Shown in pieces: positions 53,258-60,924 of a DNA stretch of 64,000 nt. The stretch is taken from NCBI RefSeq assembly GCF_003150835.1, contig NZ_CP029479.1, positions 2,207,501 to 2,271,500 on the forward strand. Direction: 5' to 3'. The notes under the pieces are model-generated. The model ran no database searches. It was not told where the DNA came from and was given only the letters and a program-made list of their open reading frames with translations. The position numbers and the translations under genes were made by a program. Origin of the DNA: Phenylobacterium parvum. Lineage in GTDB: Bacteria > Pseudomonadota > Alphaproteobacteria > Caulobacterales > Caulobacteraceae. Position 1 is the first letter of the stretch; each line of letters begins with the position of its first letter.

Positions 53258-56200
53258 TTAGACGAAGTCGGCCGAGGTGAGCGTGCCGGTCACCGTCAGG
53301 GCGAGGACCGTATCGATCACGTTGTCGGCGTTGGTGTCAGCGAAGACGTAGGTCGTTCCGCTGATCGTCGTCGCCACGATGTCCGCCGTACCGGCGCCGA
53401 TGACACCCGTCGCAGCCGTGAGGGCGGCGGCGTAGTCAGCGGGCGTCGAGCCCAGGACTTCGAAGTTGGTGCCGGACCCGACCACGCCCAGGGCGATGGA
53501 GTCGTCCGTCACGTTGAAGTCCGTGATGGTCTCGAGGGTCGCCAGGGTGGTGGACGAGGCGTCGCCCGCACCGAAGACGAACCGGTCGGCGTCCGCGCCA
53601 CCCGTCAGGGTGTCGGAGCCAGCGCCACCGGTGATGGTGTCGGCGCCCGCGCCAGCCGAGAGGACGTCGCCGCCCGCACCGCCGGTGAGGGCGTCAGCGC
53701 CGCCGCCAGAGGAGACATTGTCGTCGCCGTCGCCGCCAGAGACGGTGTCCGCGCCGCCGGTCGACACGATCGTGTCGTTGCCGGCGCCACCCGTGAGGTT
53801 GTTGGCGCCGTCGCCGGCATCGATGTTGTCGTTGCCGTCGCCACCGACCACCGTGTCAGCGCCCGCCGTGCCGCTGAGGGTGTCGTTGCCGGCGCCCCCG
53901 TCCACGTTGTTGGCGCCGTCGCCGGCCGCGATGTTGTCGGCGCCGTCGCCGCCCGTGATGACTTCACCCAGGGCCCCGCCGGTGACGGTGTCGTCGCCAG
54001 CGCCAGCCGTGATGGTGTCAGCGCCACCGGAGTTGCTGATGACGTCGTTGCCGTCACCGCCGGTGATCTTTTCAGCGCCGCCTGCGCCCGCGATGGTGTC
54101 GTTGCCCGCGTCGCCCGTGAGCGAGGCGGCGCCGGCGCCACCGACGATGCTGTCGTTACCTTCGCCGCCCATCAGGGTGTCGAGGCCGTCACCAGAGGTC
54201 AGGGTGTCGTTGCCCAGGCCGCCGATCACGTAGTCGACGCCGAGGCCGCCAGCCACGTTGTCGTTGCCTTCGCCAGCGTCAGCCAAGACCGAGCCGGCCG
54301 CGTTGGCCGCCAGGTTCAGGGTGTCGTCGCCGAGGCCGCCCACCAGGGTGGCGCCGCCGACGGCGGTGCCGGAGGTGACGGTGTCGTTGCCGGCGCCCGC
54401 ATCGACCGTATCCGCGCCGTTGCCGCCGCTGATGTCGTCGTTGCCGTCGCCGCCGACCAGGGTGTCAGCGCCCGCGCCGGAGGCGAGGGTGTCATTGCCC
54501 GCGCCGCCGGAGACGTTGTTGGCGCCGTCGCTGACACTGATGTTGTCGTTGCCGTCGTCGCCGGTGGCCACGTCATTGCCCGTGCCGCCGGTGATGACGT
54601 CGTTGCCGGCGCCGCCCGTCAGGGTGTTGTTCCCGATACCGCCAGCAAGGGTGTCGTCGCCCGCGCCGCCGTTGGCGTTGTCATTGCCGTCGCCGGCCGT
54701 GACATCGTCGTTGCCGTCGCCGCCGGTGATCACGTCGTTGCCGGTGGTGGTGGTCACGGTGTCGTTGCCCGCGCCGAGGTCGACGGTGTCATTGCCGCCG
54801 CCGCCGGTCACGGCGTCGTTGCCGTCGCCGCCCGACAGGGACTCGTTGCCCGTGCCGCCCGTGACGGTGTCGTTGCCGGCGTCGCCGGTAACGGTCGAAG
54901 CGCCGTTGTTGGAGGCGAGGTTGTCGTCGCCGGCGCCGCCGGTGATGACCGAGGCGCCCGTGCCGGTGTCGCCGATCACGGTGTCGTTGCCGGCGCCGCC
55001 GTCGATCACGTCAGCGGCGGTGCCGCCCGTGCCGTTGGAAACGATCCGGTCGCCGTCGTCGCCACCCAGAAGGGTGTCGGCGCCGGTCCCACCCGTGATG
55101 GTGTCAGCGCCCAGGTCGCCCGACACGTAGTTGGCGCCAGCGCCAGCCGTGATGTCGTCATTGCCCTGGCCGCCGAGGATGGTGTCGGAGCCCGTGCCGG
55201 CGGTGATGGTGTCAGCGCCGAGGTTGCCGTGCAGGTAGTTGGCGCCGTCGGACCCGACGATGTTGTCGTTGCCCTGGCCGCCCAGCAGGCTGTCGGCGCC
55301 CGTGCCGCCGGTGATGGTGTCGTCGCCGGCGTTGCCGTTGACGCTGTCCGCGCCGCCGCCGCCGGTGATGGCGTCGTTGCCGTCGCCGCCGGTGATCACG
55401 TCAGAGCCCGTGCCCGCCGCGAGGGTGTCGGCGCCGGAGCCGCCATCCACGTTGTTGGCGCCGTCACCGGCGTTGATGTTGTCGTCGTCCAGGCCGCCAA
55501 CGATGACGTCAGCGCCCGTGCCGGCGGTGATGGTGTCGGCGCCGGAGCCGCCGTCCACGTTGTTGGCGCCCGCGCCGGCCGCGATGTTGTCGGCGCCGTC
55601 GCCGCCCATCACGGTGTCGGCGCCCGTACCGGCCGTGACCGTGTCGGCGCCGAGGTCGCCCGAGACGTAGTTCGCGCCGTCGCTGGCGCGAATGTCGTCG
55701 CCGTCCTGGCCGCCCAGGAGGGTGTCGGCGCCCGTGCCGCCGATCAGGGTGTCAGCGCCGATGTTGCCGTTGACGTAGTTGGCGCCCGCGCCGCCATCGA
55801 CCGAGTCGGCGTCCTTGCCGCCGTAGATCGTGTCGCCGCCCGCACCGCCCGCGAGGGTGTCGGCGCCGGTGTTGCCCTGGAGGATGTCGTTGCCGTCGCC
55901 GGCCGCGAAGGAGTCGGCGCCGGAGCCGCCGTAGAGGGCGTCGTTACCCGCAGAGCCGGCCACAGAGTCCGCACCGTCCACACCGATGTAAAGCATGGAG
56001 GAGTCGGGGAAGATGATCTGGCCCGTCGTCGCGCCCAGACCCTGGATGCCGACGCCGAACACCTTGGTGACGCCACCGAAGGTCAGGGAAACGGAGGCCG
56101 GGGTGCCCGGGACCGGGGGGAAGCCCGTCGCGGGGGTCGCGGCCGTGAACACCACCGAGACCGCCGTCGCCGTCGCGCCCGGGGTCGTGAACGTCAGGGT

Positions 56201-56269
56201 GTCAACCGTCGTCGTGTTGAACGCCGTCGCCTGTGCGTCGGTGATCGTTTCGAACGTGTAGGCGGTCAT
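53258..56269 (-). CDS. RTX repeat protein, 1003 residues, core form next to the type I exporter
   Basis: The first RTX gene after the exporter genes. Shared N-terminal domain 1-105 (TAYTFETITDAQATAF to MLYIGVDGADS), uninterrupted RTX repeats ~110-890, C-terminal domain ~894-1003 (ETITDFNVTDDSI, YVFADTNADNVID). It has none of the extension modules. Codon use is far more uniform than in the two other neighbours: glycine is mostly GGC and alanine GCC or GCG, with few GGG, a pattern that fits high expression. GGAGAG stands just before the ATG, and TTAACC is 121 bases upstream. A strong terminator follows. It is the best candidate in the locus for an abundant surface-layer-like protein, as an inference from position and codon use; it has no sequence-level match to RsaA outside the repeats that I can see. 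Confidence 0.92.
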   Translation of the reverse strand: MTAYTFETITDAQATAFNTTTVDTLTFTTPGATATAVSVVFTAATPATGFPPVPGTPASVSLTFGGVTKVFGVGIQGLGATTGQIIFPDSSMLYIGVDGADSVAGSAGNDALYGGSGADSFAAGDGNDILQGNTGADTLAGGAGGDTIYGGKDADSVDGGAGANYVNGNIGADTLIGGTGADTLLGGQDGDDIRASDGANYVSGDLGADTVTAGTGADTVMGGDGADNIAAGAGANNVDGGSGADTITAGTGADVIVGGLDDDNINAGDGANNVDGGSGADTLAAGTGSDVITGGDGNDAITGGGGADSVNGNAGDDTITGGTGADSLLGGQGNDNIVGSDGANYLHGNLGADTITAGTGSDTILGGQGNDDITAGAGANYVSGDLGADTITGGTGADTLLGGDDGDRIVSNGTGGTAADVIDGGAGNDTVIGDTGTGASVITGGAGDDNLASNNGASTVTGDAGNDTVTGGTGNESLSGGDGNDAVTGGGGNDTVDLGAGNDTVTTTTGNDVITGGDGNDDVTAGDGNDNANGGAGDDTLAGGIGNNTLTGGAGNDVITGGTGNDVATGDDGNDNISVSDGANNVSGGAGNDTLASGAGADTLVGGDGNDDISGGNGADTVDAGAGNDTVTSGTAVGGATLVGGLGDDTLNLAANAAGSVLADAGEGNDNVAGGLGVDYVIGGLGNDTLTSGDGLDTLMGGEGNDSIVGGAGAASLTGDAGNDTIAGAGGAEKITGGDGNDVISNSGGADTITAGAGDDTVTGGALGEVITGGDGADNIAAGDGANNVDGGAGNDTLSGTAGADTVVGGDGNDNIDAGDGANNLTGGAGNDTIVSTGGADTVSGGDGDDNVSSGGGADALTGGAGGDVLSAGAGADTITGGAGSDTLTGGADADRFVFGAGDASSTTLATLETITDFNVTDDSIALGVVGSGTNFEVLGSTPADYAAALTAATGVIGAGTADIVATTISGTTYVFADTNADNVIDTVLALTVTGTLTSADFV

Positions 56270-56512
56270 TCTTCTCTCCAGTGTGTTTTACGCGGACCGT
56301 CGAAATGTCCGGCGCACCGACCCCATGGACGCTTCCATCGGACGGGTTCCGGCGGTCCGTATCCTTCACGCATGGGGTATCATGGCGAAGGTTAAACGAG
56401 CCCGAACAAGCCTTAGCCCGGTGGATTCAATTCCGCAACAGCTAAAACCCCTAGGAATCCACGGCTCTTGGGGGGGGTGATGCAGGAAGGACACGCCCTC
56501 CTCCCGGCGCCC
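56270..56512 (-). other. Leader/promoter region of the 1003-residue RTX gene
   Basis: A gap of 243 bases between the adaptor gene and the RTX gene on the same strand, more AT-rich than its surroundings. It holds a ribosome site directly before 56269 and TTAACC (minus strand, 56390-56395), a sequence found also before two other RTX genes. No hairpin with a T run was found to separate it from the exporter genes, so both read-through and a separate promoter are possible. Confidence 0.45.
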
Positions 56513-57925
56513 CTACTTGTCCCTCAGGGAGGCGTTCAGCGTGTCGCTCAGGGGGCCGACGATATAGCCCATCACGGTGCGCCGGCCCGTGGTGATCATC
56601 ACTTCAGCGGGCATTCCGGGGGTCACCGCCTCGCCCTTGGGCAGTTTGGCCAGCTCCTTGGGGTCAATCGCGACGTCGGCGCGGAAGAAGGAGAGGCCCG
56701 ACTTCTCGTCGGTCAGCTCGTCGGCCGAGACATTGGTCACCACGCCCTCCAGGGGCGAGACCCGCCGGTTGGAGAAGGCGGTCAGGCTGACCCGGGCCTT
56801 CATGCCGGCGGTGATTCCCTCGACCTCGCCGGGCTTGATTCGCGCGGTGACGGCCAGGGGCACGTCCGAAGGCACCACGGCCATCAGCAGTTCGCCGGCG
56901 CCCACCACCCCGCCCACGGTGGACTGGGTCAGGTTCAGGACATAGCCGTCCACGGGCGCGCGCACCGTGGCGCCCTCCAGGGTCTGGAGGGCGGCGGCCA
57001 GCTTGGGCCGGGCGTCGGCCAGGGCGGCCTGCATCTGGCGCAGGCCCTCGGCCGACTGGCTGATCCTCTGGTCGCTGAGGGCGCCCAGCTGGACCTGGGC
57101 CTCGCCCTTCTGCTGGGCCAGGCGCTGCTGCTCGGCGGTCAGGGCGCCCCGGCGGCCGGCCAGGTCGGACAGGGCCCGCTGGTAGCGCAGGATCAGGGTC
57201 TTGGGCGCATAGCCCTGGGCGTAGAGGGTCTCGTAGCCCGCCAGCTCCTGGCGGGTCAGGGCGGCGTTCTCGTCCAGGGCGGTGATCTGGGCGCGCACGC
57301 CGGCGACCTGCGAATCGATCTGCTGGACGCGCTGGCGCAGCACCGCGGACTGGCTGTCAAAGAACTGCAGCCGGCTGGAGAACAGGAACTCCTGGTCGCG
57401 GACCAGGGCCGCCACCCGGGGATCGGAGATCCGCGAGGTCAGCTCGGCCGGAAAGCTGATCTGCCGGGCGCCCGTGGCCTCGGCGTCAAAGCGGGCCACC
57501 TGGGCCGCGTAGGTGTCGACCTGGTTCTGCATCACGTCCACGGCGGCCCGGGGCTGGACGTCGTCCATGGTCAGGAGGACCTGCCCCTTCTTCACCTTCT
57601 CGCCCTCGCGCACCAGGATGGCGCGGACGATCCCGCCCTCGCGGTGGCGCAGGACCTTGCGGTTCTCCTCCACGCGCACCACGCCGGGGGCGATGACGGC
57701 GCTGTCCAGGGGGGCCAGCACGGCCCAGCCCAGGAAGCCCAGCACGAACACGCCGATCAGGATGGCGCCGGTCACCATGGGACGGCGCAGGCGGCGCTCC
57801 AGGTCCGGGTCCAGGGGCTGGTCCGAGACCTTCAGGGCGGGCTCCAGCCACTTGCGCATGCGGTCCAGGGGCTTGCGGCGCGCCGGGGTGCGGTCAAAGG
57901 CCGACTTCTTGGGGTCGAGGTTCAT
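56513..57925 (-). CDS. Type I secretion membrane-fusion adaptor (HlyD family, RsaE/PrtE-like)
   Basis: The periplasmic bridge of a type I secretion system, 470 residues. A cytosolic N-terminus of ~48 residues precedes a single membrane helix (about 50-70). The barrel-sandwich hybrid begins at VLRHREGGIVRAILV with EGEKVKKGQVL. A long coiled-coil hairpin (about 130-300, rich in Gln, Arg and Leu) and a C-terminal beta-barrel (LNLTQSTVGGVVGAGE region to the end) complete the family layout. Its ATG overlaps the ABC transporter's stop (ATGA). The outer-membrane TolC/RsaF partner is not in this window. Confidence 0.93.
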   Translation of the reverse strand: MNLDPKKSAFDRTPARRKPLDRMRKWLEPALKVSDQPLDPDLERRLRRPMVTGAILIGVFVLGFLGWAVLAPLDSAVIAPGVVRVEENRKVLRHREGGIVRAILVREGEKVKKGQVLLTMDDVQPRAAVDVMQNQVDTYAAQVARFDAEATGARQISFPAELTSRISDPRVAALVRDQEFLFSSRLQFFDSQSAVLRQRVQQIDSQVAGVRAQITALDENAALTRQELAGYETLYAQGYAPKTLILRYQRALSDLAGRRGALTAEQQRLAQQKGEAQVQLGALSDQRISQSAEGLRQMQAALADARPKLAAALQTLEGATVRAPVDGYVLNLTQSTVGGVVGAGELLMAVVPSDVPLAVTARIKPGEVEGITAGMKARVSLTAFSNRRVSPLEGVVTNVSADELTDEKSGLSFFRADVAIDPKELAKLPKGEAVTPGMPAEVMITTGRRTVMGYIVGPLSDTLNASLRDK

Positions 57926-59661
57926 CGCGGGCCGCCCCCTTCCACGGCGCGCAGCGGGGCGGCGGCGCCGGGGGCGAACTTGGCCATCACCGCGTCGCGG
58001 GGCCCAAAGGCCTCCATGCGGCCGTCGCGCAGCACCAGCATCTTGTCGGCGGCGCGGAAGATCGAGGGCTTGTGCGCCACCAGCACGATGGTCGCCCCGC
58101 GGGCCTTGGCGGCCTCCAGGGCGGTCAGCAGGGCCTCCTCGCCCTCGGCGTCCAGGGCGGCGTTGGGCTCGTCCAGCACCAGCAGGGACGGATCGCCGAT
58201 CAGGGCGCGGGCCAGGCCCACGCGCTGGCGCTGGCCGGCAGACAGGATGCGGCCGCTCTCGCCCAGGTCGGTCTCATAGCCCTGGGGCAGGCGCAGGATC
58301 ATGGCGTGGACGCCGGCGGCCTGGGCGGCGCCCACCACCATCTCGTCGGTAATGTCGTCACGGAAGCGGGCGATGTTGTCGCGCACCGTGCCGGGGAAGA
58401 GCTCGGTGTCCTGGGGCAGGTAGCCGACATTGCGGCCGAAGTCCGTGCGCTCCCAGGCGTGGACATCGGCCCCGTCCAGCCGGATCGAGCCGTGGGTCGG
58501 GGGCCAGATGCCGACGATCAGCCGGGCCAGGGTCGACTTGCCGGCGCCGGAGGGGCCGATGATCCCCAGCATCTCGCCGGGCTCGACCCGGAAGGCCAGG
58601 GCCTGCAGCACGAAGCGGCCGGCGCCGGGCGGGGCGAAGTTGACGCCCTCCACCGTCAGCAGGCCCTTGGCCTTCGGCAGGGCCGTGGCGGGGCGGGGCT
58701 CCTGGTAGCCCTCGAACACCGTGGTCAGGCGCTCGAAGGCGCGGGCGCCGTTCATCAGGCTGTCCCAGCTGGCCACCAGGCGGTCGATGGGCTGCAGGGC
58801 GCGGGCGCCCAGGATCATGTTGGCGAACAGGAGGCCCGCGTGGATCTTGCCGGTCACCACCAGCCAGGCGCCGACGGCGATGATCAGCACCTGGATGCCC
58901 TGGCGCAGCCCCCGCGAGATGTTGCTCATGAAGCTGGCGTCGTCGCTGGCCACCGAGCTGCGGTCCATGGTGGTCTGGCGGAAGCCGCGCCAGCGGGCCG
59001 CCAGGGGCTCGGTCAGGCCCATGGCCCGGACCACCTCATTGTTCTTCAGGGCCTGGTCGGTGAAGCCATAGCTGCGCAGGGCGGCCTCGTTGGCCTCCTG
59101 CATCAGGGGCCGGGTGCGGATGTCCTGCAGCAGGGCCACGCCGAACAGGACCAGCGCGCCCAGAAAGGTGATGACGCCGATCACCGGGTCCACCACGAAC
59201 AGGACCAGCATGAACAGCGGCATCCAGGGCAGGTCGAACAGCACGCCGAAGGCCGGGCCGGTCAGCATCTGGCGGAAGGAGTCCAGGTCGCGCAGGGCCT
59301 GGCTGCGGGCCTGGGGCATGCCCCGCGCCGCGCCCTCGAACAGGGCCCCGAAGACGTGGGCCGAGACGCGCTGGTCCAAAAGGACGCCGAAGCTGATCAG
59401 CACCTTGGACCGGTAGTGGTCGATGATCGACGACATGGCGAAGGCCGCCAGCACGCCGAAGGTCAGCACCAGAAGGGTCGGCACGCTCCCGCTGGGCAGC
59501 ACGCCGCCATAGATGTGCGTGGTGTAGAGCGGCATGGCGAAATAGAGCAGGTTCGACACCAGGCTGAAGACGCCCGCATAGATCAACGGCCGCCGCCCCT
59601 CCTTGACCGCGCGGGTCAGGGGATTGTCGGGCATGGCGGCGAAGGGGTTGAAGATCTTCAT
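57922..59661 (-). CDS. Type I secretion ABC transporter (RsaD/PrtD-like)
   Basis: The inner-membrane exporter for RTX proteins, 579 residues, the same size class as Caulobacter RsaD and Erwinia PrtD. A six-helix membrane domain (about 20-310) is followed by the ATPase: Walker A GPSGAGKST (369-377), signature LSAGQRQR (near 472, with Ala where many have Gly), and Walker B ending LLVLDEPNAALD. There is no N-terminal C39 peptidase-like domain, as expected for exporters of RTX proteins with C-terminal signals. The RTX genes follow on the same strand, which makes them its likely cargo. Confidence 0.93.
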   Translation of the reverse strand: MKIFNPFAAMPDNPLTRAVKEGRRPLIYAGVFSLVSNLLYFAMPLYTTHIYGGVLPSGSVPTLLVLTFGVLAAFAMSSIIDHYRSKVLISFGVLLDQRVSAHVFGALFEGAARGMPQARSQALRDLDSFRQMLTGPAFGVLFDLPWMPLFMLVLFVVDPVIGVITFLGALVLFGVALLQDIRTRPLMQEANEAALRSYGFTDQALKNNEVVRAMGLTEPLAARWRGFRQTTMDRSSVASDDASFMSNISRGLRQGIQVLIIAVGAWLVVTGKIHAGLLFANMILGARALQPIDRLVASWDSLMNGARAFERLTTVFEGYQEPRPATALPKAKGLLTVEGVNFAPPGAGRFVLQALAFRVEPGEMLGIIGPSGAGKSTLARLIVGIWPPTHGSIRLDGADVHAWERTDFGRNVGYLPQDTELFPGTVRDNIARFRDDITDEMVVGAAQAAGVHAMILRLPQGYETDLGESGRILSAGQRQRVGLARALIGDPSLLVLDEPNAALDAEGEEALLTALEAAKARGATIVLVAHKPSIFRAADKMLVLRDGRMEAFGPRDAVMAKFAPGAAAPLRAVEGGGPR

Positions 59662-59846
59662 CCTGGGTCCTGGCTCGGGCCGGCGCTCCGGCTCCCGCGT
59701 GGGGGCCGACCATCACCCCGGAAGGTTTACGAAAAGCAAGGAGATTACGCGAGGGGGGTTCTGGACACCCCCTCCCGCCGTGTCCCCGGCGCCACGCCGC
59801 CCTCCTTCCGGGCCCAACCGCACCGCGGGATGCAGAACCGCCGCAA

Positions 59847-59940
59847 ACCCCCTCACCGCCCTCCAGTCGGCGCTCCCCCTCGGCTCCCTGATTCCTCCCC
59901 CCAGGGGGAGGTGGACCGCGAGTGCGGGACGGAGGGGGGC
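59847..59940 (-). repeat. Palindromic intergenic repeat element, degenerate copy C1
   Basis: ACCCCCTC at the left, then a damaged GCTCCCCCTCGG part, the intact hairpin CCTCCCCCC-AGGGGGAGG (near 59894-59911) and GGAGGGGGGC at the right. The order matches copy B. The CCGGGC hairpin is lost. Confidence 0.65.
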
Positions 59941-59955
59941 AGCTGAGCCGCCGTC

Positions 59956-60061
59956 GACCCCCTCACCCGGCTTCGCCGGGAGCTCCCCCTTGGGGGAGCA
60001 ATTGGCTCAGTCATTCCTCCCCCCAGGGGGAGGCGGCGCGCGCAGCGCGACGGAGGGGGTC
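59956..60061 (-). repeat. Palindromic intergenic repeat element, copy C2
   Basis: A 106-bp copy in the same orientation as copy B, with ends GACCCCCTC (59956-59964) and GAGGGGGTC (60053-60061). Internal hairpins: CCCGGC-TTC-GCCGGG, GCTCCCCC-TT-GGGGGAGC and the CCTCCCC/GGGGAGG pair. It lies only 15 bases from C1, so two copies stand side by side. Confidence 0.8.
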
Positions 60062-60120
60062 ACCGGCCTCTCAGCCGCCGCCCGGATGTGCGGCGGATCG
60101 ATTCGTCCTAGTCTGGCGCC

Positions 60121-60924
60121 ATGACCGGACCTTCCCGTCTTCCGCCGCCCCTCGCCGGGGGCGGCCGCGTGGCCATCCTGGGCAGCTGCGTGAGCCGCGA
60201 CCTCTGGCGGATGGCCGGGGCGCCGACGGACGACCTTCTCTATATATCCCGCACCCGGCTGCCGAGCCTGTTCGGCGCCCGGCCGGCGGGGCTGGTCCTG
60301 CCCGAGGGGCCGGCGCCGGGCCTCAGGCCCAATCCCGCCCGGGCCCTCCGTACCGATCTCTCAAAAACAGGGTTGGACGAAATCGTCCGGTTCCGTCCAG
60401 ATGTCGTCCTGCTCGACTTCATCGACGAGCGTTTCGACCTTTTGGCCGGCGAGGGAGCGGTCGTGACCGCCTCCTGGGAGCTGGAGACGTCCGGCTGGGA
60501 CGCCCTCCCCCCCCTCATGCCCCTACGGCGCCTGGACGCCCTGGGCGACGCGGACGCGACGCTGTGGCGACGCGCCCTGGACGCCCTGGCGACGCTGTTC
60601 ACCCCCGGCGCCCCCCTGTCGGGCGCCCGGCCCGTGCTCCATGCGGCGACCTGGGCCGGCGCCCTGCGCACCGCCTCCGGCCGGACCGAGGCCCTCGAGC
60701 CGGAGCTTGAGATCACCCCCGGCCGGCGCGCCCCGCGGGAGGCGCACAACGCCCGGCTGGCGCGCATGCACGCCCTCGCCCGCGCCGCCATTCCCGGCCT
60801 GGAAGTCGTCAAGGCCCCGGATTCCCTGATCTTTTCAGATCCGGACCATGTCTGGGGCCTCAGCCCCTTCCACTATGTGGGCGACTACTACGCCGAGATC
60901 TGGCGCCAGCTAGGCGGCCGCTGA
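60121..60924 (+). CDS. DUF6270 protein, possible SGNH-like glycan-modifying enzyme
   Basis: A 267-residue cytosolic protein with the DUF6270 opening ILGSCVSRDLWRM (about 19-31) and YISRTRLPS. I do not know a proven function. The GSC at the position of the GDS block, a hydrophobic strand with DVVLLDFIDERFDL in the middle, and DPDHVWGLSPFHY near the end (a DxxH) resemble the order of the SGNH hydrolase blocks, which would suggest an esterase or acyltransferase acting on polysaccharide. This is an inference from short motifs. Its end overlaps the end of the convergent gene by 15 bases. Confidence 0.75.
   Translation: MTGPSRLPPPLAGGGRVAILGSCVSRDLWRMAGAPTDDLLYISRTRLPSLFGARPAGLVLPEGPAPGLRPNPARALRTDLSKTGLDEIVRFRPDVVLLDFIDERFDLLAGEGAVVTASWELETSGWDALPPLMPLRRLDALGDADATLWRRALDALATLFTPGAPLSGARPVLHAATWAGALRTASGRTEALEPELEITPGRRAPREAHNARLARMHALARAAIPGLEVVKAPDSLIFSDPDHVWGLSPFHYVGDYYAEIWRQLGGR

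Larger units (their letters stand above)
59662..60120. other. 459-base intergenic region between divergent genes, mostly repeat elements
   Basis: The exporter operon and the DUF6270 gene point away from each other here. The first ~90 bases before the exporter start are less GC-rich and should hold its promoter, but I see no convincing -35/-10 pair. The rest is filled by one degenerate and one well-kept copy of the palindromic repeat, described separately. No other gene was recognised. Confidence 0.6.
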
